Assembly (NCBI GenBank): GCA_963834015.1
Contig: CAWIAG010000002.1
Location: 558,001-622,000, forward strand
Origin: FEN-1297 sp963834015
GTDB lineage: Bacteria; Bacteroidota; Ignavibacteria; Ignavibacteriales; Ignavibacteriaceae
Length of the DNA: 64,000 nt
Reading direction: 5' to 3'
The notes below the pieces were generated by a model, which did not search any database, had not been told where the DNA came from, and saw only the letters and a list, made by a program, of their open reading frames with translations. The translations under genes and the position numbers were made by a program. Each line of letters starts with the position of its first letter. Position 1 is the stretch's first letter. Positions 35,641 through 46,300 of the stretch are shown one piece after another.

Positions 35641-37941
35641 TTATTTCAAGTACATCATTTTTTTAACAAAGTTTACATTTTCACCGGATAATTGATAAAT
35701 ATAAATACCTGAACTTAACCGATTTGCGTTAAAAGTTTCAGTGTAAATTCCGGGAGTGAAATTTCTGTTAGCTAATGTTGCAACCTCTTGCCCAAGTATG
35801 TTATATACTTTAAGAATATAATTTCCCGTCTTTGATATTGAGAATGCTATCTGTGTAGACGGATTGAACGGGTTCGGATAATTTTGCATTAATGCCATTT
35901 TTGTAGGAAGCGTTGAAACATTAGATTTCACTGCGGTAATTCCACCTGATAGATTTTCTAATGATCTAACCTGTGCCATACTGTTTTTAACCACGCTCTG
36001 CACCAGTGGTTGATTTACTTTTGCAATTGATGCTATATTTGTGATTGTTGTATCCAATGTAATAGTTCCAGTAAATTGAAAATTATTAAACTGTCCGGAA
36101 CCATTCAAATTCAAGCAAATACACTGTCCATTTACACATCCCGCTGGAAAAGTTAAAGTAGCTAGTGGGGCAAGAATTGAGGCATTTACAGCTATTCCGG
36201 AAATTTGTATTGCCGTAGCCTGATAGAAGTTGATCAAGACATTTGAGCATGTAGCGCCATTAACATTAAATCCACCTTTCCAATTAATATTATCGCCTGA
36301 AACATTTATAAGTACTACTGAATTTGCCGGTACATTAATTGTCAGGGTATTGCAATTCGAAAGATCGCTTCCTTTAATATTAAATCTATTTACCTGCGTA
36401 TCAGTTCCAGTTAAAGTAATCATACCATATTGTATAGTATCTTGTCCATTTTGAGTTAGAACCGCCATCTGGGATGAGAGGTTATTCAGATATAGTGAAG
36501 CTGCGGGAAAGTTTATCACTGAATCCTGGTGAATGATCCCGTTAGCTAAGCCCCAATTCACAGTATCTATAAATGAACCAAAAGCAACACCGCCATTAAC
36601 CCATCCGCTTGTGAATGTAAGCTTTCTTCCAACAATTAATACATCGCCAGTCGGATTAACTAATTTATCACCGACACTGTAATTAGCAAATGTTGCATCC
36701 CGACCAACAGCCATTTTACCTTGTGTATCTGCCGAAGGTTGAGTAATATCGTTGAGGATAAATACATTATAACCCTTTGCCGGCCCAAGATCGAACACTG
36801 AGGAACTCTGGGATAAATTAGCCTGAACAGTTAAATTCAATACTTTTGTTTGATTAACGCCTATTGAATCGATTGTCCAAATACCCGTTGAAGAATTATA
36901 ATTTCCGTCTGATGATACATAAGTTAATATGCTGGGCAAAACATCTGAAATCTGTACGCCGGTAGCATATGTACTTCCGGTATTTTTAACTGATAATTGA
37001 TATGATACTTTATCGCCATCACCAACAGTAACAGTAGAAGAAGTTTTTGATAAACTTAAAGTAACATAATTATACCATTGAACTGAAGCTTTTACTGTTT
37101 TTGATGAAATTACCGGGGTTGCAATAACCAATTTTTGACTGGTAGACGGATTTGCAATATCAAAATATTCCGTACCCTCAGGAATAGTAACGTTAGCAGT
37201 TGCAGTAATAGTTGTTAAATTGTCAGGACCGGCTGTAAGTGTGATGGGGCCAGCGACACCTGTTGTATCTGTAGTTGCAGTGGTTGCTGATAAAATTCCC
37301 TCATTCACGGAAAGATTAACTTGCGCATTATTGATAGGTGCTCCAACTTGATTATATGCCTCAACATAAAACTGAACTTTCGATCCTATAGCAAATGATT
37401 GGCTAGGAATGTTAATAACAAGAGTTTTAAAAGGTTGAATTGTACCGGCATTTGCTTGTGCATCACTAACTATTTGCAAGGCTCTATTTTGTATTTGGGT
37501 AGTAAGTGTATTCCCACCTCCATCAGGTGTACATTGTGAAATATTAAGAGTGTCTGTTAAATACCATAAAGCAAGCTGAACGGCAGCAGCTTCATTATAT
37601 GTGGTGGATAATGATCCCGTGTAAGGCAGTTTTACATAAGGATAATAATTATTCAGTACATATGTAACTTCAGAGTTTGTAGAATCTACATTCTGGTAAG
37701 GATCATTCATAGGAAGGTTATGATGTATGTCTATGCAATAAAAATCTACAGTAGTACTATTTACAGTACCCTTAAGAGTTCCGCAATAAACATCCTCATA
37801 GGAATAATCCGACCCATTGTTAGGTAAGTGAAGGGTAATACACTGATCAATTCCTGTAACTACCGCAATACTTTGCGTCTTTGCAAAAGAGTTTGTTGCA
37901 GTGAGTACAAAAAGAACTAAGAAAAGAAGATTTTTTTTCAT
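35641..37941 (-). CDS. T9SS protein with thioester-like and choice-of-anchor A domains
   Basis: A 766-residue surface protein. After the signal peptide (residues 1-20), residues ~30-140 carry the two thioester motifs: FYCID (Cys69) and EAAAVQLALW (Gln122), as in Gram-positive thioester adhesin domains (TED, Cys-Gln bond). An Ig-like region follows (~160-270), a DUF11-type repeat (YQLSVKNTGSTYATGVQISD), then a choice-of-anchor A domain (LGPAKGYNVFILNDI, GKMAVGRDATFANYS, GKLTFTSGW-like strands). The T9SS sorting domain ends it (LMQNYPNPFNPSTQIAFSIS, closing FVKKMMYLK). An adhesin role is inferred. There are no partner genes. Confidence 0.85.
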   Translation of the reverse strand: MKKNLLFLVLFVLTATNSFAKTQSIAVVTGIDQCITLHLPNNGSDYSYEDVYCGTLKGTVNSTTVDFYCIDIHHNLPMNDPYQNVDSTNSEVTYVLNNYYPYVKLPYTGSLSTTYNEAAAVQLALWYLTDTLNISQCTPDGGGNTLTTQIQNRALQIVSDAQANAGTIQPFKTLVINIPSQSFAIGSKVQFYVEAYNQVGAPINNAQVNLSVNEGILSATTATTDTTGVAGPITLTAGPDNLTTITATANVTIPEGTEYFDIANPSTSQKLVIATPVISSKTVKASVQWYNYVTLSLSKTSSTVTVGDGDKVSYQLSVKNTGSTYATGVQISDVLPSILTYVSSDGNYNSSTGIWTIDSIGVNQTKVLNLTVQANLSQSSSVFDLGPAKGYNVFILNDITQPSADTQGKMAVGRDATFANYSVGDKLVNPTGDVLIVGRKLTFTSGWVNGGVAFGSFIDTVNWGLANGIIHQDSVINFPAASLYLNNLSSQMAVLTQNGQDTIQYGMITLTGTDTQVNRFNIKGSDLSNCNTLTINVPANSVVLINVSGDNINWKGGFNVNGATCSNVLINFYQATAIQISGIAVNASILAPLATLTFPAGCVNGQCICLNLNGSGQFNNFQFTGTITLDTTITNIASIAKVNQPLVQSVVKNSMAQVRSLENLSGGITAVKSNVSTLPTKMALMQNYPNPFNPSTQIAFSISKTGNYILKVYNILGQEVATLANRNFTPGIYTETFNANRLSSGIYIYQLSGENVNFVKKMMYLK

Positions 37942-38277
37942 GTTATTTATCCCGGGTTAATTGTCAAATTTTAAAACTTACCGTGATTAGTCAACAGATA
38001 TGCCAATAAGAAAAGGGACTAAATTCGAATGTTTTAAAATAATTAGGTGCAAGAAAATGGGATAGAATAGCTTATTAATCTCAATATGAGATTTAGATAT
38101 TTGAGATATTTTTAAAATAAAATTATTTAATTCTTTGCAATTCATAAGACAATTATTACCGAAGCCCGAAATAATTTCATATGATTTGACAAAAAGTAAC
38201 TCCCTATTTATTATTAATCTATAGGTATGTAGGCACAATATTTCCCGATAATGATTTGCAAAACCCAAATAAGAATT
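37942..38277. other. Intergenic region upstream of the thioester-domain gene
   Basis: About 336 AT-rich bases between two minus-strand genes. It should contain the promoter of the thioester-domain gene. A 93-codon frame at 37987-38268 lacks coding character (no domain pattern, Ile/Leu/Asn-rich) and is left out. Confidence 0.4.
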
Positions 38278-38307
38278 AAAAAAAAAGGCCGGGAAACTTG
38301 CCCGGCC
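38278..38307 (-). terminator. Rho-independent terminator after the TIM-barrel-like gene
   Basis: On the minus strand GGCCGGG (38307-38301) pairs with CCCGGCC (38293-38287) around a 7-base loop and is followed by nine T (38286-38278). It lies 39 bases past the stop of the gene at 38346-40163. Confidence 0.92.
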
Positions 38308-38345
38308 CAGAGTATAAACAGATTAAATTATATTTAAATATCCAC

Positions 38346-40163
38346 TTAAGGCGCCTGCACAATGGTTATTTCGAAAGGCTGAAGAGTATAAGAAACGTCT
38401 GTAAAATGCATTCCGCCAAAGCGCTTATACGTAGTGTCCTGATTTACCGAAAGATGTTTACCATGAACCAATTCATTCCAGCCTTCAGTCGGTATCTTAC
38501 CAGAAAATCTTAATGAGACAGATGCAACTTTATCACTCATATTATAGAGCACATACTGTTTTTGCCCGAATAAATAAAAACCAACTCCTCCGGGTCCATC
38601 AAATTCCACTCTTAGTTCCTTGTTAAAAGCACGCCGGATTGAATTAAGTGCGGATGAAGGGAGCTTCAATAAATCATTAAAGTTTTCCGGCATATTCAGA
38701 ACATAAATATTCCCTTTTAGATACTGGGTCTCAAGTAAAATGCCATAATCAAAATCTTCTTTTATCAGAGCAACATTACGAACATACGGCCAGGTTGTAG
38801 TTTCAATTCTAGGGAATGTATATGAACAATCTGCTTTTAATGTTTCATCGCGGAACCAACTCTCCCTTATGCGAAACTCTGATGAATTTACCGTTCCACC
38901 GTAATCCACAAAGCTAAATGCCTTTCCAAATTCTGTATTCTGAAGTTTTTGCAGCAGTCCCCAGGTCATAAATACATCGTGTCCATTTCGCAAACGATCA
39001 AGCATCTCGTCAGCCAACTTTGAGTCCTGGAGCGAATGTAATGTAAATATAGCACTCTGGCTTTCCTTTGGGAATTCGGCAACAGGAGTTAACGGGATAC
39101 CAGCCATGCCAAAGTAACCAAATATATTAAACTCTCCGGTAGAACCGTAAGGAAGATAAATAGGAACACCCCGTGCTTTACCAATAAGCAGTCCGGCTGT
39201 TTTATCAAACTCAGGTAGCAAATCCTTGAAATGAGGATAAACATCACTTGAAGGATTAGTGGGATAAAGCTGACCTGCACACCAAAGAATAATTTCCGGC
39301 GATTGTGCCATTATTGCCTGGTAAACCTGTGCAACATAGTTGTTGTCACTTCCTTTCATGTCATAATTATCCAGCCAAGCGCCTACCCATTTTGAAGGAT
39401 CGACGCTTGAAAACCATTTCTGGAATATATATCCGCTGTAAATTGGTATATGCTGATCTTGTGTTTCAGGATCACGTGTTTCTATACCTACTGCCATTTT
39501 ATCGAATTGCATAGTTTCCTTATACACGTCATAACCATTTTGCCTGTGACATTCATACCAATCAGGATATTTAATAATAACTTTAGCGTTAGGATTTATT
39601 TCTTTGGCAGCATCTATAATATATTTTTTTGATTGTTTAAGAATGAGATTTGTCCGGTAATCAGCCCAGCTAAAGTCACCTCTTTCTTCCACACTTTTTT
39701 CATCTGTGCTTGTTGTAAAAAGCCAATCATCAAGTATAATATCATCAAATACCTGAGCTAATGATTGCATTCTTTTTTTAAGCGCATCCATGTCTTCCTG
39801 ATTATTGTACGTAGATGGGCCGCCTCGGACAGAAGTTGCCACCATAGAGCCCGAAACACTAATACCGAGAGCAAGGAACCTGTCCCTTACTTTCTTTAAC
39901 ATGGCAACATCAATATTGCCTCTTGAACTTCCTTCAAGATAAACCTTAACAGCTTTTACAGGTCCAAAATACTCCATTGTTTTTTGAAAAACATCAGAAT
40001 CGGAAAGCAGCTTTTCTACATCCCCTGAAGTAAAATAAATTGCATACTTAACATGCGCCCATCCGGGGTTCACCTGACCAGATGCGTCCCCGAAGGCAAT
40101 AAGAAATATTGAGATAAAAATAGAACTTATAGAAATATACTTCTTGTAAATACCATTCTTCAT
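38346..40163 (-). CDS. Exported TIM-barrel-like protein, possible glycosidase
   Basis: A 605-residue protein with a signal peptide (residues ~1-29). Residues ~35-330 alternate beta/alpha as in a (beta/alpha)8 barrel: AVKVYLEGSSRGNIDVAMLK, FDDIILDDWLFTTS (paired acidic residues), GDFSWADYRTNLILKQSKKY, KVIIKYPDWYECHRQNGYDV, VGAWLDNYDMKGSDNNYVAQ. The C-terminal part is beta-rich (KQYVLYNMSDKVASVSLRFS) and ends with a beta-strand sheet (LQPFEITIVQ). The ILDDW pattern resembles uncharacterised Bacteroidota proteins near polysaccharide genes. No CAZy family or catalytic pair can be fixed. Confidence 0.7.
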   Translation of the reverse strand: MKNGIYKKYISISSIFISIFLIAFGDASGQVNPGWAHVKYAIYFTSGDVEKLLSDSDVFQKTMEYFGPVKAVKVYLEGSSRGNIDVAMLKKVRDRFLALGISVSGSMVATSVRGGPSTYNNQEDMDALKKRMQSLAQVFDDIILDDWLFTTSTDEKSVEERGDFSWADYRTNLILKQSKKYIIDAAKEINPNAKVIIKYPDWYECHRQNGYDVYKETMQFDKMAVGIETRDPETQDQHIPIYSGYIFQKWFSSVDPSKWVGAWLDNYDMKGSDNNYVAQVYQAIMAQSPEIILWCAGQLYPTNPSSDVYPHFKDLLPEFDKTAGLLIGKARGVPIYLPYGSTGEFNIFGYFGMAGIPLTPVAEFPKESQSAIFTLHSLQDSKLADEMLDRLRNGHDVFMTWGLLQKLQNTEFGKAFSFVDYGGTVNSSEFRIRESWFRDETLKADCSYTFPRIETTTWPYVRNVALIKEDFDYGILLETQYLKGNIYVLNMPENFNDLLKLPSSALNSIRRAFNKELRVEFDGPGGVGFYLFGQKQYVLYNMSDKVASVSLRFSGKIPTEGWNELVHGKHLSVNQDTTYKRFGGMHFTDVSYTLQPFEITIVQAP

Positions 40164-40826
40164 TGTTCCTCCAATAGCTTACTTGAATGTGTTTTTATAC
40201 TTAAGAGTGATTCAATCTTAGTAAATATACCCTTCATATAATCTCACGAATAAATTTAGTTACATTTACAATTTATTTGTTTCATAAATGAGGCGCAAGA
40301 TCTTGCGGGCAGTTTTATGATTAACGGTAAGATAATTTAACTGCAAACACTAAGTATTAAACTTGAGAATACCAAAATAGCACTAAATCAGTTTAACAGA
40401 CCAAATTATTTAGAACATAATATTATTCCGGACAAAAATATAAGGTGCAGAACACTTTGTGCCCATTTATCATTCCGATTAGATTAGCGGTATTAAATAT
40501 ATTAGATCTTTTAGGCAGTTTAAAAAATTAATAAAGAAACAACCCGTTTAATATTGATAAAATGAAAAGCACTAAAATGGAAAAAGTTATTAGAGAGTTT
40601 AAAACTCCTTCCGGTTCAATCATTTTAAATGGATATGGAAAGGTAGATTACTGAGATACATTCCGGCTACACTTGATTGATATTACATGGATAATTATGC
40701 TTCGGCTTGCTGCGTAACTTTTTAATAGGAGCCTACGTGGCAGGATGTAATTACTTTCTTCCTGCAAGAGTAACTTCTGCAAGAAAAAATAATTCAAAAA
40801 AATCATTAAAAAAATTAAAACCGGAC
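40164..40826. other. Intergenic region between fapA and the TIM-barrel gene
   Basis: A 663-base gap. A plus-strand mini-ORF (40562-40654, about 30 codons: MKSTKMEKVIREFKTPSGSI) and another of about 50 codons near 40695-40845 have no supporting features. Near 40740-40780 there is a GCAGGA/TCCTGC hairpin and a direct repeat (TTCCTGCAAGAGTAAC, TTCTGCAAGA). I cannot name an element. The TIM-barrel gene promoter presumably lies in its left part. Confidence 0.35.
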
Positions 40827-42230
40827 TTACCTGTAAGGTGAATATACAATCTCGTCTTTTACTAATTTGAACATAACATGAGATAATTCTTCTTTAACTT
40901 CAAAACCAGTATGCCTGATTTTTATTACCACACCAGGATAAACACTTTTGATTACATATACGCCGGGATCTGGAACGTTAAAGTATGCTTCTTCTGCTTC
41001 CTTTGCCTCTTTCGTAACTTTTTCAAGTTTAACTTCGCATTCTTTCCACTGCTTATTATACATTGCAAGTATAGGAGCATCAGTTTCGTTATACGAATTT
41101 TGCATTACCAGAGAAATTTTTTTTCTAAGATCATCAAACTGTTTTTGAACAACTGCCAATTCTTTTTTCTTAGCAAGATATTTTTCTTTATGCCGCGGAC
41201 AAATACCAACCTGGATTTCCGTAGGTATGCTGTATATATTACCAATAACAGGTGATGTTACTTTAGTTGGAGCAGTAATCTTACCCCCGATTATTATACC
41301 GTTAGGTTTCATTATCATGACTTCATCTTCACATTCTATAACGCAATTTCGAATTTCAGTAGCCGCATAAACACTTCCCCCGCACTTAATAACCTGGTTG
41401 TTAATATAACCGGAGTGCAGGTCTCCCCCGATTTTCATAATATTAGAACCATCACCCGTGATTCCATCTTTAACTTTCAAAGTTCCTTCGCATGATATTG
41501 AAGCTACTTCTACCACTCCCTTAATTTCCACATTATAAGGTGTTGAAATGGAAAATCCGGGTTCTACGTCACCTCTCACTTCAACAGAACTTTTAACATG
41601 CACATTCCCGGTTGAATAGTTTACGGACCCCGGGATAATATATAACTGTTGTACTTCAAGATTAAAGTTTCTCGGATTAAAAAATACGACCCCATCTACA
41701 GAGGCTTTTATTAATGAGTTATCTTCTTTGTCTTTATAAACTCCCTGCCCCATTGTAATATTAACGTCTTTCCCGTTAATTGCTGCCACTGCTTCTCCTG
41801 TAACGTCAACACCCTTAATGCCTAATACCGGAGCAGTTTTTTTTACAAGCAGCGAATCTTTTTCCACGCTGCAAACAACACTTATTTCTTTATAATCTAC
41901 ATGCCCGTTTGCAGCTATCTGGGGTTTAAGGGATTTTTCAGTTGCAAAATAATATTCAAGTTTAGCATCAACTCCCGGAGTTTGCTCTGTACCTACTGCG
42001 ACCAAAATCTTTTCGCCCCATTTATTCCCGTTGACAATATCATTAACTACGTCATCTTTTATACCATATTTTACTCCGGCTTTGTCAAGTGCATGATATA
42101 AATCATTAACCGAGACAGTCGACACTTGACCTGGTATAGGTTCATTCACAGAAAGAAAAGCAGTCATTTTTTTATCTAAAATTTCTACTTTTATTGTTTG
42201 GTCTGTATTGTTTTGAGAATTATCCGGCAT
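40827..42230 (-). CDS. FapA family (DUF342) polymer-forming beta-helix protein
   Basis: A 467-residue cytoplasmic protein. The N-terminal region (KVEILDKKMTAFLSVNEPIP) is followed by the DUF342 right-handed beta-helix: IPGSVNYSTGNVHVKSSVEV, EIKGVVEVASISCEGTLKVK, GDLHSGYINNQVIKCGGSVY, IRNCVIECEDEVMI and KPNGIIIGGKITAPTKVTSP. A C-terminal coiled coil follows (KYLAKKKELAVVQKQFDDLR). FapA/DUF342 proteins are linked to envelope or flagellar regulation in other bacteria; the exact role is unknown. The small gene at 42264 lies just upstream. Confidence 0.88.
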   Translation of the reverse strand: MPDNSQNNTDQTIKVEILDKKMTAFLSVNEPIPGQVSTVSVNDLYHALDKAGVKYGIKDDVVNDIVNGNKWGEKILVAVGTEQTPGVDAKLEYYFATEKSLKPQIAANGHVDYKEISVVCSVEKDSLLVKKTAPVLGIKGVDVTGEAVAAINGKDVNITMGQGVYKDKEDNSLIKASVDGVVFFNPRNFNLEVQQLYIIPGSVNYSTGNVHVKSSVEVRGDVEPGFSISTPYNVEIKGVVEVASISCEGTLKVKDGITGDGSNIMKIGGDLHSGYINNQVIKCGGSVYAATEIRNCVIECEDEVMIMKPNGIIIGGKITAPTKVTSPVIGNIYSIPTEIQVGICPRHKEKYLAKKKELAVVQKQFDDLRKKISLVMQNSYNETDAPILAMYNKQWKECEVKLEKVTKEAKEAEEAYFNVPDPGVYVIKSVYPGVVIKIRHTGFEVKEELSHVMFKLVKDEIVYSPYR

Positions 42231-42263
42231 AGTTTGTTATTTTTGTTAATAATTAAAGTAATA

Positions 42264-42464
42264 TTAAAAATAAAAGAGAAGGGTGCTATTATTAGTTTGC
42301 TCCAACACATTAACAGAAATATTACCAAAATCGAATTTATTATCCGACTTATTTAAATTATTTGTTAAAATGACATATATACTATGATTTTTTGGGCGAA
42401 GAATTGCCTGTTTTTTAATTGATCCCCTTATATTATTCAGAACCATCAGCTTTTGCTCCAGCAT
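42264..42464 (-). CDS. Hypothetical 66-residue protein upstream of fapA
   Basis: A short ORF starting MLEQKLMVLNNIRGSIKKQA, preceded by AGGAATATTTCT, a fair ribosome site. It ends 34 bases before the fapA start on the same strand. It has no domain that I recognise: mixed helix, then FDFGNISVNVLEQTNNS. It may be a small operon member or a chance frame in AT-rich DNA. The upstream 42639-42740 region has a protein-like fragment without a start, so this area may contain a decayed gene. Confidence 0.4.
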   Translation of the reverse strand: MLEQKLMVLNNIRGSIKKQAILRPKNHSIYVILTNNLNKSDNKFDFGNISVNVLEQTNNSTLLFYF

Positions 42465-42793
42465 TAGAAATATTCCTATTTCATTGTCTTAAATTAATAT
42501 AATAATCGAATTATTCAAATATTTATTAAATGGTTAGCAGCATTAAAGGACTGAAATATTAAGTTTTTCAACGTGTAAAAGGATTATGGGTTTTAAATTC
42601 TCTAAATTTTATATACAATTTTACAAATCTAAATTAATTTATCCGCTGTTTTTAACTTTTTTAATGCCATGTAATACTTCAATAACCGAAAAATAGTTCT
42701 TATCAAATTCTGGTAAAACGGAAATGGAAAAATTATCTGTTTACACTTATTAAAAAAACTGTTAATTTCATATTGTTTATTTTAATAGGCTTT
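42465..42793. other. Intergenic region with a coding-like remnant
   Basis: About 330 AT-rich bases. On the minus strand, 42639-42740 encodes a 33-residue piece (SISVLPEFDKNYFSVIEVLH and so on) between two stops without a start codon. It reads like protein and may be the tail of a vanished gene, but I cannot identify it. The promoter of the OB-fold gene should lie at the right end. Confidence 0.35.
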
Positions 42794-43153
42794 ATGATGA
42801 GACTAAAATTTATCCTAATCGTTTTTTGTCTAATTTTCATTTCAATAGTAAGTTTCCCGCAGGCTAAGATAAAATCATTTCAGGCAAAAAATTTTATCGG
42901 TAAGAAAGTAATAGTTTCAGGGGTGGTTGCACAAATTTCAGCAACTAATACCGGTGCAATTAAATTAAATATCGGGGAAAGATTTCGATTAAATGAACTT
43001 ACCGCTATCATAAATAAATCTGATATCTCTAATTTCAATAATATTATACAGTATGCCGGCAGGACAGTTGAAATAAACGGCACAATTACGGGGACTAAAG
43101 GAAGCCCTCAAATAATTCTTAAAAGCAATGTTCAAATCAAAGTTATGAATTAG
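42794..43153 (+). CDS. Small exported OB-fold protein
   Basis: About 119 residues. The first good start is the pair of Met codons at 42794/42797 (MMRLKFILIVFCLIFISIVS), which opens a signal peptide; an ATG at 42773 would add seven residues. The mature part reads as an OB-fold: GKKVIVSGVVAQISATNTGA, IKLNIGERFRLNELTAII, IIQYAGRTVEINGTITGTKG, SPQIILKSNVQIKV. The pattern is that of single-domain OB-fold proteins that bind nucleic acid or metal/ligand in exported forms. It stands alone. Confidence 0.75.
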   Translation: MMRLKFILIVFCLIFISIVSFPQAKIKSFQAKNFIGKKVIVSGVVAQISATNTGAIKLNIGERFRLNELTAIINKSDISNFNNIIQYAGRTVEINGTITGTKGSPQIILKSNVQIKVMN

Positions 43154-43341
43154 AGATAAGATTGTTTAAAAGTATAAAGTGTTTAAATGTTAGGACATTC
43201 CTTTATAGCGACACTTTTTAATCGAACAAATTTTCTTATAAAATCACACATACTATTTTAATTAATTGAACCATCAGCTATCTAAGAATCACGAAAACTT
43301 TTATTGAAACCAGAATAATCTTTTATTGAGTATAAAAATGC

Positions 43342-46300
43342 TTAACTCCTTTTTTCACTCTGACGAGGCTTATGCATTATCTCATACTCTAATTCTGCAT
43401 CAAGACCCTGCTTTTCAACTTTTTTTTCTCTTTCCATCAATTCTTCATGATGCTCAATAAGATAAACAAGTTTATTTTTACCATAAGACATGCGTGTAAT
43501 TAATACAAATAATACCGGAACGATCAGAATTGCTAATGTTGAGTCTGCAATCATACCTCCCAGTACAGTAAAACCGATTGTATTACGGGCTACTGCTCCG
43601 GCTCCTGTTGCAAATGCCAGAGGCAGAACGCCTAGAATAAATGCCATTGACGTCATAATTATTGGACGCAGACGAAGTTTGACAGCTTCTAAAGTAGATT
43701 TTATAAGTTCTTCTCCTCGGTCAACACGTATTTTGGCAAATTCCACTATCAGGATAGCATTTTTTGCTGAGAGCCCAATCAAGGTAATAAGACCAATTTG
43801 GGCATACACATTATTAGTCAGACGCGGAATACAGAAAAGCATAAGTATAGCGCCAAAGGCAATAATAGGTACAGCAAGCATAACGGATAATGGTACAGTC
43901 CAGCTTTCATATAGCGCCGCAAGAAACATGAACACAAAAGTTATTGAAAATATAAATATATAAATCGTGACTGATCCTGCTTTAATTTCTTCATAGCTTA
44001 GCCCCGAAAATTCATATGTATATCCGCGCGGTAAAACTTTTGCAGCAGTTTGTTTCAACGCCTCTATTCCCTGATCTGTACTATATCCCGGCGGAGTTGA
44101 ACCGTCAACTTCTGCAGATCGGAAAATATTAAAATGTGTTACCAGTGGAGGCGCTTCGGTTGCAACATAACTAACCAGCGTACTTAGAGGAATCATTTGC
44201 CCGGTTTGGTTTCGAACGTAATATTTATTAACATCCGATATTAACGCTCGGGAAGTTGTGTCTGCCTGTACCACTACATAAAATATACGGTCGTAAAGAG
44301 TGAATTGATTTACAAGCAAACTGCCCATAAAGGATTGAAGCGATGTAAATACATCGGAAATATTTACTCCAAGTTTTTCACATTTTTCCCTGTCAACTGT
44401 CAGGGTGTAGCTTGGTGTATGGGCCCCGTAATAACTGAAAGCGGTACTTATAGCCGGGTTTTGATGTGCTGCAGCTACAAATCTTTTAACAACTTTTTCA
44501 AAAGCATATACGTCATCATTAGTATTTCCCTGCTCAATTTGCATACTAAATCCCGCGGCCAGCCCGATACCGTTTATTGGCGGAGGAGGGATTACTACAA
44601 CATTAGCATCTTTAATACCAGCCATTGCAATTCTTTTTCTGAGAACATTCATAATACCCGGCACCTGTTGATCAGGGGTTGTACGCTCCGCCCATGGCTT
44701 AAGCATACAGAACATACTTCCACTGTTTGATGTAGCGCCTCCATTAAGAATGTTAAATCCTGAAATTGCCGAATAATGATTGATGCCCGGAGTTGATGCA
44801 ACTATTTTCATCAATTTTGTCATAACCTCAACAGATTTTGTTGTAGTAGTTCCTTCGGGCATACTATAAGTAACATAAAGCCGGCCGATATCTTCACCGG
44901 GAATAAATCCTGAAGGTTTGCTTTTGAACAAGAACACCGTACCGATGCAAATTACAATAAGCAAAATCACTATATACCCGGAACCATGTATGCAGCGTTT
45001 TACTCCATGAGTATAATCATCATTAATTTTTTCAAACCAATTATTGAAAAAATAGAAAAACTTCCGCGGCCACCTGGTTTCCTTACTTATATGAGATGGT
45101 TTTAAAAGTAGTGTGCAAAGCGCCGGTGTAAGTGATAATGCAATGAAGGCTGATAGAATTACGGATATTGCTATGGTTATTGCAAACTGCTGATATAACC
45201 GTCCCACTATTCCGGGTATAACTCCTACAGGGACAAATACTGAAGCCAAAATAAGAGCTATGGCTACGATCGGCCCGGAAATATCTTTCATGGCTCTGTA
45301 TGTTGCCTCTTTGGCGGACATACCGAATGCATCAATATAATGCTGCACCGCCTCTACAACGATAATTGCATCATCTACTACTATACCAATCGCCAAAACA
45401 AACCCGAACATCGTAAGTGTATTTATAGTAAACCCTAATGGTATAAAAAATATGAAAGTTCCCAGGATCGATACCGGTATGGCAAGTAGAGGAATAATAG
45501 TTGAACGGAAGTTTTGAAGAAATAAAAATACAACAATCGCTACAAGTCCCAATGCCAACAGTAAAGTTTTTACAACTTCAGTCATTGAAACTTTTATTAT
45601 AGTAACTGTTTCAAAAGGCACTTTATAATCGACGTCTTCGGGAAAGGACTTTTTCAATTGGTTTAATGTAGCATAAACATTGTTTGCTGTTTCGAGGGCA
45701 TTACTGTTCGGCGACTGGTATATAAATAGGATTGAAGCCCTGTTTCCGTCAACAAATGAATGGCTGGAAAATGTAAACTTGCCCAGTTCAACTCTTGCGA
45801 CATCTTTTAAATGAATCATTTCCCCTGTGGCAGGTATGGTTTTAACAACTATTTTTTCAAAATCGGGAACATTTGTCAGCTGACTATTTACAAGTATCCC
45901 ATGTTCAAATATTTGGTGATTATCTTGTGGAGGTGTACCTGCCGAGCCTGCAGCTAACCGTACACTCTGAGAATTTAATGCGGCAATAACATCCTGCGGC
46001 GTAAGGCTATGCGCAGCTAATTTTTCCGGATCCATCCAGATACGCATACTGAAATTATCTATACGGGCATTTATATCACCAACTCCCGGTGTACGCAGAA
46101 GTGCATCCTTAATATAGATGTTAGTATAATTATCAAGGAAAGTAATATCATGACTTCCGTTCGGTGAGAAAATGGCTACCTGCATGAGCATACTTGGGTT
46201 CCTGGCACGCACTGTCATACCAAGCTGGCTTACAACAGCAGGTAATAAAGGAGCGGCAATACCAACCCGGTTTTGTACATTTAAAGCCGCAATATGAATA

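Noticed and set aside
37987..38268. A minus-strand frame of 93 codons upstream of the thioester-domain gene.
   Set aside because: No coding features; likely a chance frame in AT-rich intergenic DNA.
40562..40654. Mini-ORF MKSTKMEKVIREFKTPSGSI... on the plus strand.
   Set aside because: Only 30 codons, no ribosome site and no recognisable relation.
42639..42740. Protein-like minus-strand fragment between two stops.
   Set aside because: No start codon and too short to identify; mentioned only as a possible gene remnant.
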